Source of the DNA: Mycolicibacterium neoaurum VKM Ac-1815D
GTDB taxonomy: Bacteria > Actinomycetota > Actinomycetes > Mycobacteriales > Mycobacteriaceae
Assembly: GCF_000317305.3 (NCBI RefSeq)
Contig: NC_023036.2
Coordinates: forward strand, 2,418,001-2,482,000
DNA length: 64,000 nt
Direction: 5' to 3'
The translations under genes and the position numbers were made by a program. Position 1 is the first letter of the stretch. Each line of letters opens with the position of its first letter. Under the pieces are notes generated by a model, which worked only from the letters and a program-made list of their open reading frames with translations, made no database searches and was not told the DNA's origin. Below, piece after piece: positions 57,420 to 64,000 of this stretch.

Positions 57420-57425
57420 AGCGTA
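57420..57425 (-). promoter_or_regulatory. -10 element of ephG (leaderless)
   Basis: TACGCT on the minus strand ends 7 bp before the ephG ATG and lies in the 31-bp gap to the divergent glycosyltransferase gene. Confidence 0.45.
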
Positions 57426-57443
57426 TGTGACAGGGTGTGCGGT

Positions 57444-58616
57444 GTGCGCGTAGCTGTGGTGGCCGGACCGGATCCCGGGCATGCCTTCCCGGCGATCGCG
57501 CTGTGCCTGCGGTTGCGCGAGGCCGGCGATGCCCCCGTCCTGTTCACGGGCGAACAGTGGCTGGACACTGCCCGGTCGGCAGGGCTGCACGCCGAGCTGT
57601 TGGCGGGCCTGGACCCCGAGGGCACCGACGACGACGGTGATGCGGGTGCCAAGATCCATCGTCGGGCGGCGCGGATGGCGGTGCTCAATGTGCCCGGAAT
57701 ACGTGCTACCGCACCCGATCTGGTGGTCTCCGACGTCATCACCGCGTGCGGTGGGATGGCCGCCGAGCTGCTCGGGGTGCCCTGGATCGAGCTGAACCCA
57801 CATCCGCTGTACTTGCCTTCGAAGGGTCTGCCGCCACTGGGCAGCGGCCTCGCACCCGGGGTGGGTCTGCGCGGGAGAATGCGCGACACGGTGATGCGCG
57901 CGCTGACCGCGCGCTCCATCCGGGCAGGCCATCGGCACCGTGAGCAGGCCAGGACGGCGATCGGACTGCCGGCCCGCGAACCAGGACCGTTGCGGCGACT
58001 GATCGCCACGTTGCCGGCCCTCGAGGTTCCGCGACCGGACTGGCCTGCCGAGGCAGTCGTTGTCGGCCCCTTGCACTTCGAGCCCACCGACGCTGTGCTG
58101 GAGCCCCCGCCGGGCGGCGGCCCGCTGGTGGTCGTGGCGCCCTCGACCGCCGTGACCGGGGCCGCGGGACTTGCCGAACTGGCGCTGACCGCGCTGCGGC
58201 CAGGCCGGGAACTACCCGCAGGGGCACGCGTGGCCATCTCGCGCCTCGGCGGTCCCGAGCTGGCCATGCCGGCGTGGGCCGTGGCCGGGCTGGGACGTCA
58301 GGACGCGCTGTTGGCCAAGGCCGACGTGCTGGTCTGCGGTGGTGGTCACGGGATCGTCGCCAAGGCCTTGCTGCACGGGGTGCCCCTGGTCACCGTCCCG
58401 GGTGGCGGTGACCAATGGGAGATCGCCAATAGGGTGGTGCGCCAGGGATCCGGGCGTCTGATCCGGCCGTTGACCCCCGAGTCGCTATCGGCTGCCGTGG
58501 CCGCCGTGCTGGCGGATCATGGGTACCGGGATGCCGCCCAGCGGGCCGGGTCCGGTGCCGAGGCGGTGACCGATCCGGTACGGGTGTGCCATGACGCGCT
58601 GGCTCCGACCCGCTAG
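57444..58616 (+). CDS. Glycosyltransferase (UGT/MGT-like, Rv2739c type)
   Basis: 390 residues from GTG 57444. RVAVVAGPDPGHAFPAIALC starts the acceptor domain; CGGGHGIVAKALLHGVPLVT and PGGGDQWEIANRV form the nucleotide-sugar site. It probably transfers a sugar to a lipid or small molecule; the acceptor is unknown. It follows ephG divergently and is 19 bp before the DUF3046 gene. Confidence 0.9.
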   Translation: MRVAVVAGPDPGHAFPAIALCLRLREAGDAPVLFTGEQWLDTARSAGLHAELLAGLDPEGTDDDGDAGAKIHRRAARMAVLNVPGIRATAPDLVVSDVITACGGMAAELLGVPWIELNPHPLYLPSKGLPPLGSGLAPGVGLRGRMRDTVMRALTARSIRAGHRHREQARTAIGLPAREPGPLRRLIATLPALEVPRPDWPAEAVVVGPLHFEPTDAVLEPPPGGGPLVVVAPSTAVTGAAGLAELALTALRPGRELPAGARVAISRLGGPELAMPAWAVAGLGRQDALLAKADVLVCGGGHGIVAKALLHGVPLVTVPGGGDQWEIANRVVRQGSGRLIRPLTPESLSAAVAAVLADHGYRDAAQRAGSGAEAVTDPVRVCHDALAPTR

Positions 58617-58623
58617 CGGTCGG

Positions 58624-58629
58624 TAGGTT
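58624..58629 (+). promoter_or_regulatory. -10 element of the DUF3046 gene (leaderless)
   Basis: TAGGTT ends 6 bp before the GTG at 58636, just after the glycosyltransferase stop. Confidence 0.45.
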
Positions 58630-58635
58630 GGCGGC

Positions 58636-58830
58636 GTGCGTCTCACCGAGTTCAACGATCGTGTCACCGGCCGGTTCGGTGCCGCCTACGGCGCGTCGGT
58701 GCTCGTGGATCATGTACTCAGCGCGTTGGGGGGTCGGACCGCCGCCGAGGCCATCGAGGCAGGGGTCGAGCCGCGGGATGTGTGGCGGGCGCTGTGCGCG
58801 GATTTCGACGTGCCGCGCGATCAGTGGTGA
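58636..58830 (+). CDS. DUF3046 family protein
   Basis: 64 residues: MRLTEFNDRVTGRFGAAYGA ... AIEAGVEPRDVWRALCADFD. This small actinobacterial family sits next to recA, as Rv2738c does; function is unknown. The GTG start is leaderless. Confidence 0.9.
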   Translation: MRLTEFNDRVTGRFGAAYGASVLVDHVLSALGGRTAAEAIEAGVEPRDVWRALCADFDVPRDQW

Positions 58831-58840
58831 CCGGTCGGGC

Positions 58841-59734
58841 CTACCGGCGGGCGAGCACCCGATCCAGGAACTCCACCTGATCGATACGGACCTGTGGATC
58901 CAGATAGATGTCGAAGTGGCCGTACGGATAGCGGCGCAGCTCACCGCGGGGAGCGCGTTCGGCCGTGGTGACGGTCGATCCCGGTGGCGCGGTGGTATCG
59001 CTGTCACAGACGCACACCAGCACGGGCATCCGTAGCCGCCGGGCCGCGCGCACCGGTCGGTAGAAGGGGAAGCGCAACATGAGGCGCGCCGCGAATTCGT
59101 TGCGCCACAGCGACTCCGGTCCCACGATCGAGGCGAGGCCCGGCTGTGCGTCCGGCGCGGTCATCGCCGCGACCGTGCCGGGTGCCCCGACGGCGGGTAT
59201 CAGCAGCGGCGGCCCGCCCCGCCAGGCCCGGATCTGATCGCGGACCGCGGCGATCGTGATGCGCGCCGATGTCAGTGGCGCGACTTTGGCCAGGGTGGGC
59301 AGCGCGTCGGTGAACGGCGCCTGGGAGACCACGGCCGCGATGGACGGCTCGTCGGCGGCGATGGCGAGCACGTGGCCGCCGCTGAATGAGGATCCCCACA
59401 GCACGATGCGGTTCGCGTCGATGCCGTCGAGTCCGCGGGCCCACTCCACGACGGCCCGGTAGTCCGCGTGCTGGGCGGCGATGTCGATCAGTTGACGGGG
59501 CCGACCGGTCGACGCGCCGAAACCGCGGTAGTCGAACAGGGCGACGGCGTAGCCGGCCGCACAGAATGCCTCGGCGTAGGGCGGCAGGCCGTCGTCACGG
59601 GTGCCGGCGAACCCGTGGGCCATGACGACGCAGGGCGTGTCGATGCCTGGCGTGTTGTCGGTGTCGGGTCGATACAGGTAGACGGCGAGTTCTTCACCGG
59701 CGAAGGGAACCCGCAGGTCCGCGCGCTGAGTCAT
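58841..59734 (-). CDS. Alpha/beta hydrolase
   Basis: 297 residues. Oxyanion region VVMAHGFAGTRDDGLPPYAE, a nucleophile elbow written WGSSFSGGH (a variant of GxSxG), and a terminal histidine in RRYPYGHFDIYLD are visible, with the acid residue probably in VCDSDTTAPP. It resembles bacterial acyl or dipeptidyl hydrolases; the substrate is unknown. TATCCT 6 bp before the ATG indicates a leaderless start. It lies between DUF3046 and recA on the opposite strand. Confidence 0.88.
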   Translation of the reverse strand: MTQRADLRVPFAGEELAVYLYRPDTDNTPGIDTPCVVMAHGFAGTRDDGLPPYAEAFCAAGYAVALFDYRGFGASTGRPRQLIDIAAQHADYRAVVEWARGLDGIDANRIVLWGSSFSGGHVLAIAADEPSIAAVVSQAPFTDALPTLAKVAPLTSARITIAAVRDQIRAWRGGPPLLIPAVGAPGTVAAMTAPDAQPGLASIVGPESLWRNEFAARLMLRFPFYRPVRAARRLRMPVLVCVCDSDTTAPPGSTVTTAERAPRGELRRYPYGHFDIYLDPQVRIDQVEFLDRVLARR

Positions 59735-59740
59735 CGACCG

Positions 59741-59746
59741 AGGATA
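59741..59746 (-). promoter_or_regulatory. -10 element of the alpha/beta hydrolase gene
   Basis: TATCCT on the minus strand ends 6 bp before the ATG at 59734, back to back with the recA control region. Confidence 0.45.
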
Positions 59747-59794
59747 CCGACCTGCGATACCCGCGCCCGCGGTGCGCGGCGTGTCACCTTGCCT

Positions 59795-59810
59795 TCGAAC
59801 ACCTGTTCGC
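59795..59810 (+). promoter_or_regulatory. LexA (SOS) box of recA
   Basis: TCGAACACCTGTTCGC matches the mycobacterial SOS box TCGAAC-N4-GTTCGA at all but the last base. It is 108 bp before the recA start. LexA binding represses recA until DNA damage. Confidence 0.85.
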
Positions 59811-59839
59811 TAATGTGGTGATCATTCGGCCGGAGTCAC

Positions 59840-59862
59840 TTGTCGGTGGTGCGTTCTAGTCT
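59840..59862 (+). promoter_or_regulatory. PafBC-type (RecA-NDp) promoter of recA
   Basis: TTGTCGGTG, 8 bp, then TAGTCT matches the RecA-independent DNA-damage promoter TTGTCRGTG-N8-TANNNT exactly. In mycobacteria this motif is activated by PafBC. With the upstream LexA box, recA has two damage-response inputs. Confidence 0.85.
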
Positions 59863-59917
59863 CGCAGCCAACCGACCGGAACCCCGGTCAACCGCACGAC
59901 TACGGAGAGGTACTCCC

Positions 59918-60961
59918 ATGGCGCCACAGGCTCCCGATCGCGAAAAAGCACTCGAACTGGCGATGGCCCAGATCGAGAAGAACTACGGCAAGGGTTCGGT
60001 GATGCGCCTCGGTGAAGAGGTTCGCCAGCCCATCTCGGTCATTCCCACCGGCTCCATCTCGCTGGACGTGGCGCTGGGTATCGGCGGTCTGCCGCGCGGC
60101 CGCGTCGTCGAGATCTACGGGCCGGAATCCTCGGGTAAGACCACCGTTGCGTTGCACGCGGTGGCCAACGCCCAGGCTGCCGGCGGTATCGCGGCGTTCA
60201 TCGACGCCGAGCACGCGCTCGATCCCGAGTACGCCAAGAAGCTGGGGGTGGATACCGACGCCCTGCTGGTGTCCCAGCCCGATACCGGTGAGCAGGCGCT
60301 GGAGATCGCCGACATGCTGGTGCGGTCCGGGGCCATCGACCTGATCGTCATCGACTCGGTCGCCGCCCTGGTGCCGCGCGCCGAGATCGAGGGTGAGATG
60401 GGTGACAGCCACGTCGGTCTGCAGGCCCGCCTGATGAGCCAGGCGCTGCGTAAGATGACCGGCGCGCTGAACAACTCGGGCACCACGGCCATCTTCATCA
60501 ACCAGCTGCGCGAGAAGATCGGCGTGATGTTCGGTTCGCCCGAGACCACCACCGGCGGTAAGGCGTTGAAGTTCTACGCCTCGGTGCGCCTGGATGTGCG
60601 CCGTATCGAGACGCTCAAGGACGGAACCGACGCCGTCGGTAACCGCACCCGCGTCAAGGTCGTCAAGAACAAGGTGTCTCCGCCGTTCAAGCAGGCCGAG
60701 TTCGACATTCTGTACGGCCACGGCATCAGCCGCGAGGGCTCGCTCATCGATATGGGTGTCGAGCACGGCTTCATCCGCAAGTCCGGTTCGTGGTTCACCT
60801 ACGAGGGTGAGCAGCTGGGACAGGGCAAGGAGAATGCCCGTAAGTTCTTGTTGGAGAACGGCGATGCGGCCAACGAGATCGAGAAGAAGATCAAGGAGAA
60901 GCTCGGTATCGGTGCCGTGCTGACCGATGATGACGTTCTGCCCGCCCCCGTCGACTTCTGA
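59918..60961 (+). CDS. recA: Recombinase RecA
   Basis: 347 residues in one uninterrupted frame, so no intein as in M. tuberculosis. Walker [13 protein letters not shown], the L2/[20 protein letters not shown] region and the acidic tail are typical. It drives homologous recombination and LexA cleavage. GGAGAGG precedes the ATG. The last 35 bp overlap recX. Confidence 0.98.
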   Translation: MAPQAPDREKALELAMAQIEKNYGKGSVMRLGEEVRQPISVIPTGSISLDVALGIGGLPRGRVVEIYGPESSGKTTVALHAVANAQAAGGIAAFIDAEHALDPEYAKKLGVDTDALLVSQPDTGEQALEIADMLVRSGAIDLIVIDSVAALVPRAEIEGEMGDSHVGLQARLMSQALRKMTGALNNSGTTAIFINQLREKIGVMFGSPETTTGGKALKFYASVRLDVRRIETLKDGTDAVGNRTRVKVVKNKVSPPFKQAEFDILYGHGISREGSLIDMGVEHGFIRKSGSWFTYEGEQLGQGKENARKFLLENGDAANEIEKKIKEKLGIGAVLTDDDVLPAPVDF

Positions 60962-61457
60962 GAAGCCGGCCGGACCCAAACGGGAGGAGCAGGCGCGGGA
61001 TGTATGCCTTCGCCTGCTCACCGTCCGGGCCCGCACTCGTGTCGAGCTGGAAACCGCGCTGACCAAACGCGGCTTCCCCGACGATGTCAGCGCTCGGGTG
61101 CTCGACCGGCTGGTCGAAGTGGGGTTGCTCGACGACGCGGCGTTTGCCCAGGAGTGGGTCCGTAGCCGTCGGACCAATTCGGGAAAAGGCAAGCGCGCGT
61201 TGGTCGCCGAGCTGCGCACCAAAGGCGTCGACGCCGAATTGATCACCGAGACGCTCGACAGCGTCGACGCGGGCGAGTGGCGGGTCCAAGCCGAGCGTCT
61301 GGTCGCCGACAAGTTGCGTCGGGAACGCCTCGATGACGAGCTGAAGGTGACCCGCAGATTGGTCGCGATGCTGGCTCGTCGCGGGTACAGCCAGGGCATG
61401 GCCTATGACGTCGTGAGCACACAACTCGCTCAGGAGCGCGAACGCCGGGCGGTTTAG
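60927..61457 (+). CDS. recX: RecA inhibitor RecX
   Basis: 176 residues starting within the recA end (ATG 60927; ATG 60930 also possible). Three-helix RecX repeats are seen ([40 protein letters not shown]). It blocks and disassembles RecA filaments; the overlap ensures coupled synthesis. Its TAG overlaps the TAA of the convergent hydrolase gene. Confidence 0.94.
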   Translation: MMTFCPPPSTSEKPAGPKREEQARDVCLRLLTVRARTRVELETALTKRGFPDDVSARVLDRLVEVGLLDDAAFAQEWVRSRRTNSGKGKRALVAELRTKGVDAELITETLDSVDAGEWRVQAERLVADKLRRERLDDELKVTRRLVAMLARRGYSQGMAYDVVSTQLAQERERRAV

Positions 61458-62014
61458 ATCAGCACGTCGAGTACCTGGGGCAGCCTGGTCACGCCGTCGG
61501 AACCGAGGAAATGCCCGGCTCCCGGGACCACGACGGCGGTGGTGCCCAGCGACGCGGCGAGACGGTCGGTGTGTTCGATCGGAACGTAATCGTCTGCGTC
61601 GGAACGGAACAGCGCCAGCCGGTCGATACGTTCTGCCAGCCCGTTCACCGGGCATCCGCCGTTGATGTAGTCGTCGAGATTGGGCAGGGCCGGGCACGGA
61701 TCGACAAACCCGGACACCAGGACCAGGGCGCCGAGTCGCCATGGCCTGCGAAGTGCGGCCAAGTATCTCAGCACGGTGAGGCATCCGAGACTGTGTCCCA
61801 CCACGATCGTCTCCGCGTCGGGGATGCCGACGGTGTCGCGCACGGTGCGCAACCATGGTCCGGGCTCGGGTGCCTGCGGACTGGGCATGGCAGGCACCGA
61901 GGTGGTGATGCCGCGGGTGCCGAGCTCCTCGGCCAGCCAACCGAACCAATGGTCGTGCGGCGTGGCCGAGTATCCGTGGATGATTACGGCACGCCGTGCG
62001 GTTGTCGATGTCAT
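61454..62014 (-). CDS. RBBP9/YdeN-type alpha/beta hydrolase
   Basis: 186 residues. [20 protein letters not shown], the nucleophile elbow [12 protein letters not shown] (GHSLG) and the histidine in [11 protein letters not shown] give the triad. The small single-domain serine hydrolase family has unknown natural substrates. Its promoter carries a MerR-type operator, so it is probably activated by the divergent MerR gene. Confidence 0.9.
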   Translation of the reverse strand: MTSTTARRAVIIHGYSATPHDHWFGWLAEELGTRGITTSVPAMPSPQAPEPGPWLRTVRDTVGIPDAETIVVGHSLGCLTVLRYLAALRRPWRLGALVLVSGFVDPCPALPNLDDYINGGCPVNGLAERIDRLALFRSDADDYVPIEHTDRLAASLGTTAVVVPGAGHFLGSDGVTRLPQVLDVLI

Positions 62015-62021
62015 GCACCCG

Positions 62022-62053
62022 ACGCTAAAGCTTCACGCCTGCGTGAATGTCAA
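62022..62053 (-). promoter_or_regulatory. MerR-type promoter of the YdeN-like hydrolase
   Basis: On the minus strand TTGACA (62053-62048) is a perfect -35 and TAGCGT (62027-62022) a -10, separated by 20 bp instead of 17. The spacer contains the palindrome TTCACGCCTGCGTGAA (62032-62047). A long spacer with a palindrome inside it is the hallmark of MerR-activated promoters. The -10 is 7 bp before the hydrolase ATG. Confidence 0.7.
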
Positions 62054-62076
62054 GACCGAGTCCGGAATTCACCGTC

Positions 62077-62556
62077 GTGCTGATCGGTGAGCTGGCTGCG
62101 GCGGCCGGTGTCAGCACCCGTGCCCTGCGGCATTACGAAGACCGTGGGCTGCTGGTTCCCGGCCGGACCGCCAACGGTTACCGGCGGTACGGCCGGCAGG
62201 ACGTCACCCGGGTGATGCAGATCCAACTGATGATCGGTGCCGGGCTCGGCACGTCGACCATTCGGCGGTATCTCGACTGTGCCCGCACCGACGAGCGTGG
62301 GACATTCCTGCACATGTGTCCCGACCTGCGGGCCGCTCTGGACGAGGTCGCCGGCCGTCTCGACGAGCGCCAGGCCCAGCTCACCGAAACCCGGTTGCGG
62401 CTGCGCACGCTGGCTGTGGGAGCAGCGGCCTCAGATCAAGAACCCGCCGTCGACATTCAAGTTGATACCGGTGATATAGCCCGAGTCGGGGGAGGCAAGA
62501 AAGGCCACGGCGCTGGCGATATCACCGGTGTTGCCGTAGTGCCCGACGGCCAGTAA
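62077..62556 (+). CDS. MerR-family transcriptional regulator
   Basis: 159 residues from GTG 62077; ATG 62047 would add 10 residues but starts inside the operator. The opening VLIGELAAAAGVSTRALRHY, with EDRGLLVPGRTANGYRRYG, is the MerR winged helix, followed by a helical dimerisation region (LDEVAGRLDERQAQLTETRL). No metal or drug ligand is evident. The last 42 codons are antisense to the convergent SDR gene, 126 bp of overlap, suggesting that an earlier stop was lost. Confidence 0.87.
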   Translation: MLIGELAAAAGVSTRALRHYEDRGLLVPGRTANGYRRYGRQDVTRVMQIQLMIGAGLGTSTIRRYLDCARTDERGTFLHMCPDLRAALDEVAGRLDERQAQLTETRLRLRTLAVGAAASDQEPAVDIQVDTGDIARVGGGKKGHGAGDITGVAVVPDGQ

Positions 62557-63144
62557 CGGGGTCATCTGCTCGGCGAGTGGGCCCTCGGCGGGGTTCATGT
62601 CGGTGGCGATGGGCCCCGGCTGGATGTTGTTGACTGTGATACCGCGCGGCCCGAGTTCGCGGGCCAGGCCGCGGGTGAATCCGGCGACCGCCGCCTTGGA
62701 CAGCGCATACACCGAAAAGGCCGGCACCGGAACGCGCTCGGCGTTCACGCTGCCGATATTGATGATGCGCCCGCCCATGCCCAGGTGTGGCACCGCGGCC
62801 TTGGTGGCCACGAATACGCCGCGCACGTTGATGTCCACGATGCGGTCGAATTCCTCGAGGTCGAAGTCCTCGATGAGTGCGCCGGAGGCGACACCGGCAT
62901 TGTTCACCAGGATGTCCAGGCCGCCGAGTTCGGCCGCGGCGGACTCGACGGAGGCGGTGACTGCCTGCGCGTCGGCGGAGTCGGCCGCAATGGCCACCAC
63001 CTTGGCGCCCGCGGTGGTCAGTTCGTCGACCAGTTGTTGTGCCGGGGTGGGCGAGGAGTTGTAGGTAAAGGCGACCGACGCACCGTCGGCGACCAGGCGG
63101 CGCACGATCTGGGCGCCGATACCGCGCGAGGCGCCGGTCACCAA
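62431..63144 (-). CDS. Short-chain dehydrogenase with disrupted N-terminus
   Basis: 237 residues from GTG 63144. The NAD(P) motif (VTGASRGIGAQIVRRL), NNAGVASG, and YALSKAAVAGFTRG (YxxxK) are intact. The start is odd: the true upstream ATG (63191) has a GGAGGA ribosome-binding site and encodes MTDNTRTL, but that frame ends at 63138. The SDR frame upstream of GTG 63144 reads SAPLAGRRAL after a TAA, so a one-base shift near 63160 would join them. From GTG 63144 half of the first strand is missing. It is either a recent frameshift or a sequence error. Confidence 0.8.
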   Translation of the reverse strand: MVTGASRGIGAQIVRRLVADGASVAFTYNSSPTPAQQLVDELTTAGAKVVAIAADSADAQAVTASVESAAAELGGLDILVNNAGVASGALIEDFDLEEFDRIVDINVRGVFVATKAAVPHLGMGGRIINIGSVNAERVPVPAFSVYALSKAAVAGFTRGLARELGPRGITVNNIQPGPIATDMNPAEGPLAEQMTPLLAVGHYGNTGDIASAVAFLASPDSGYITGINLNVDGGFLI

Positions 63145-63306
63145 TGCGCGGCGGCCTGCCAGTGGTGCAGAGTACGGGTGTTATCGGTCATGACGTCCTC
63201 CGCGAGCTGGAACGGTTCGTGCGAACCGATCGGTTGTTGACCCCTGGGAGATAACAGTGCACGCCGTGCTTCATTCCCGGGTCTGATCCCGCGGATCCGA
63301 ACGCGG

Positions 63307-63741
63307 CTACTGTAGCCCGCGTTCCAACGCGGCGAGCAGGCGCAGCGCCGCGGGGAGATCGCGGTGGTCGTCGAGTGCGCCACCTATGACGGATGCCCAG
63401 ACGGCGCGGATGCGGGCGAGATCTTCGGCGGCCAGTTCTGTTGTGCGAAGCAGGAATTGACGATTGTCAGCCGGGTCCGGCGTTCGTTCGACGAGACCCT
63501 TGCGTTCCAGGTCGCGCAGCGCCCGGCTCAGGTTGCTGCGCTGCAGGGCGGTTCCGGTCGCGACCGCGCTGGGGCCGATACCGGGGTGGTGGTCGATATA
63601 GCGCAGCACCGTCACCTCGGTCGTGGAGAGGTCGAGTACGGACGGATCGGCCATGGTGCGGGCCCGGATCGCCCGGGACACCGCCATCAGGAGGTCGGCC
63701 AGGTCGGCGAGCTGCTCGGTGTGAGCGGGTCGAGCTTGCAT
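63307..63741 (-). CDS. MarR-family transcriptional regulator
   Basis: 144 residues from ATG 63741, supported by TAGGGT 7 bp upstream; GTG 63750 is an alternative. The winged helix-turn-helix is LDLSTTEVTVLRYIDHHPGI and RSNLSRALRDLERKGLVERT. It is divergent from the Bcr/CflA efflux gene, sharing a long palindromic operator, and therefore probably represses it until a drug-like ligand binds. Confidence 0.92.
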   Translation of the reverse strand: MQARPAHTEQLADLADLLMAVSRAIRARTMADPSVLDLSTTEVTVLRYIDHHPGIGPSAVATGTALQRSNLSRALRDLERKGLVERTPDPADNRQFLLRTTELAAEDLARIRAVWASVIGGALDDHRDLPAALRLLAALERGLQ

Positions 63742-63748
63742 GATCGCC

Positions 63749-63782
63749 ACCCTACCTGATAGTTATAGATATATAACTATCA
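63749..63782. promoter_or_regulatory. MarR operator and promoter, MarR/efflux divergent region
   Basis: TGATAGTTATA (63757-63767) and TATAACTATCA (63772-63782) are perfect inverted repeats around GATA. Minus-strand TAGGGT (63754-63749) is the MarR gene -10, so the operator covers its upstream promoter part and the start of the efflux promoter. It is AT-only apart from a few bases, unlike its surroundings. Confidence 0.75.
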
Positions 63783-63808
63783 TTTGATAACCAATTTGGA
63801 GCTGCTGC

Positions 63809-64000
63809 ATGACCACCTCTGTCGACACCCCGCGCGCGGACGCGGCACCACGGATCACCGTCGGCCTACTCGTCACCCTTGCGCTGTTGTCGGCGGTGGC
63901 CCCGTTCGCCACCGACCTCTACCTGCCAGCTTTCCCCGAGATGGTCGACGATCTGCATACCTCGCCGACCACGGTGCAGCTGACCCTGACCACGTTTCTG
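63809..64000 (+). CDS. Bcr/CflA-type MFS drug efflux transporter (partial)
   Basis: The first 64 codons are in the window. After a short polar start (MTTSVDTPRADAAPRI), the first helix is VGLLVTLALLSAVAPFATDL, leading into YLPAFPEMVDD, the conserved Bcr/CflA element at the end of helix 1. TTGGAG is the ribosome-binding site. It exports drugs with proton exchange; the gene is probably repressed by the divergent MarR protein. Confidence 0.88.
   Translation, partial: MTTSVDTPRADAAPRITVGLLVTLALLSAVAPFATDLYLPAFPEMVDDLHTSPTTVQLTLTTFL

Noticed and set aside
59918..60961. Possible RecA intein as in M. tuberculosis
   Set aside because: The reading frame is 347 residues with no insertion.

Overview
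The window is high-GC actinobacterial DNA whose core gene order runs, with insertions and losses, like the Mycobacterium tuberculosis H37Rv stretch from about Rv2800 down to Rv2736c (hydrolase, pptT, truB, sirR, ribF, rpsO, lppU, gpsI, pepR, ald/aldR, dapB, thyA, dfrA, dapA, rnj, ftsK, argA, pgsA3, clgR, pspA, ephG, recA, recX). A blaS-like beta-lactamase beside ald, an intein-free recA and a large sugar-uptake locus point to a rapidly growing mycobacterium (Mycolicibacterium type) rather than the tuberculosis complex. This assignment rests on remembered synteny, not on a search. No rRNA, tRNA, CRISPR array or insertion sequence was seen.

Bases 1-12,915 hold an accessory sugar or polyol catabolic locus. 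A plus-strand arm carries a Gfo/Idh dehydrogenase, a DUF993 aldolase-like protein, a TIM-barrel isomerase and a glycerate kinase next to a divergent LacI regulator. A minus-strand arm carries a binding lipoprotein, Zn-alcohol dehydrogenase, FGGY kinase, SorC regulator, ABC ATPase, permease and deoC. Each arm has a palindromic candidate operator. The substrate is not evident.

Bases 12,944-36,737 are mainly housekeeping: enoyl-CoA hydratase, a hydrolase and membrane-protein pair under a KstR-like box, pptT-truB, the metalloregulator sirR, ribF-rpsO-lppU-gpsI-pepR, a class A beta-lactamase, ald with aldR, dapB and the thyA-dfrA folate pair.

Bases 36,738-43,557 are a variable island where thyX would be expected. 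They carry an AlkZ-like protein, a membrane diguanylate cyclase, a degenerate SDR, a decayed gene region and the most notable system here: a four-gene, translationally coupled ESX toxin module (EsxF-like, EsxE-like, proline-linked toxin with a small C-terminal tip, DUF6188-type immunity protein). Its layout parallels EsxF-EsxE-CpnT-IFT of M. tuberculosis, but the toxin tip and immunity protein are different.

Bases 43,558-61,457 return to the conserved core: dapA-rnj, a methyltransferase/SDR/monooxygenase/SulP-carbonic anhydrase group, ftsK, argA/pgsA3, the clgR-pspA-pspM envelope-stress operon, and recA-recX with LexA and PafBC-type sites. The last 2.5 kb hold a MerR regulator facing a hydrolase promoter with a 20-bp spacer, a short-chain dehydrogenase with a disrupted start, and a MarR regulator divergent from a drug-efflux gene.

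Many genes begin 5-8 bases after a TANNNT -10 hexamer, so much of this window is probably expressed from leaderless mRNAs. I used this to choose several starts.
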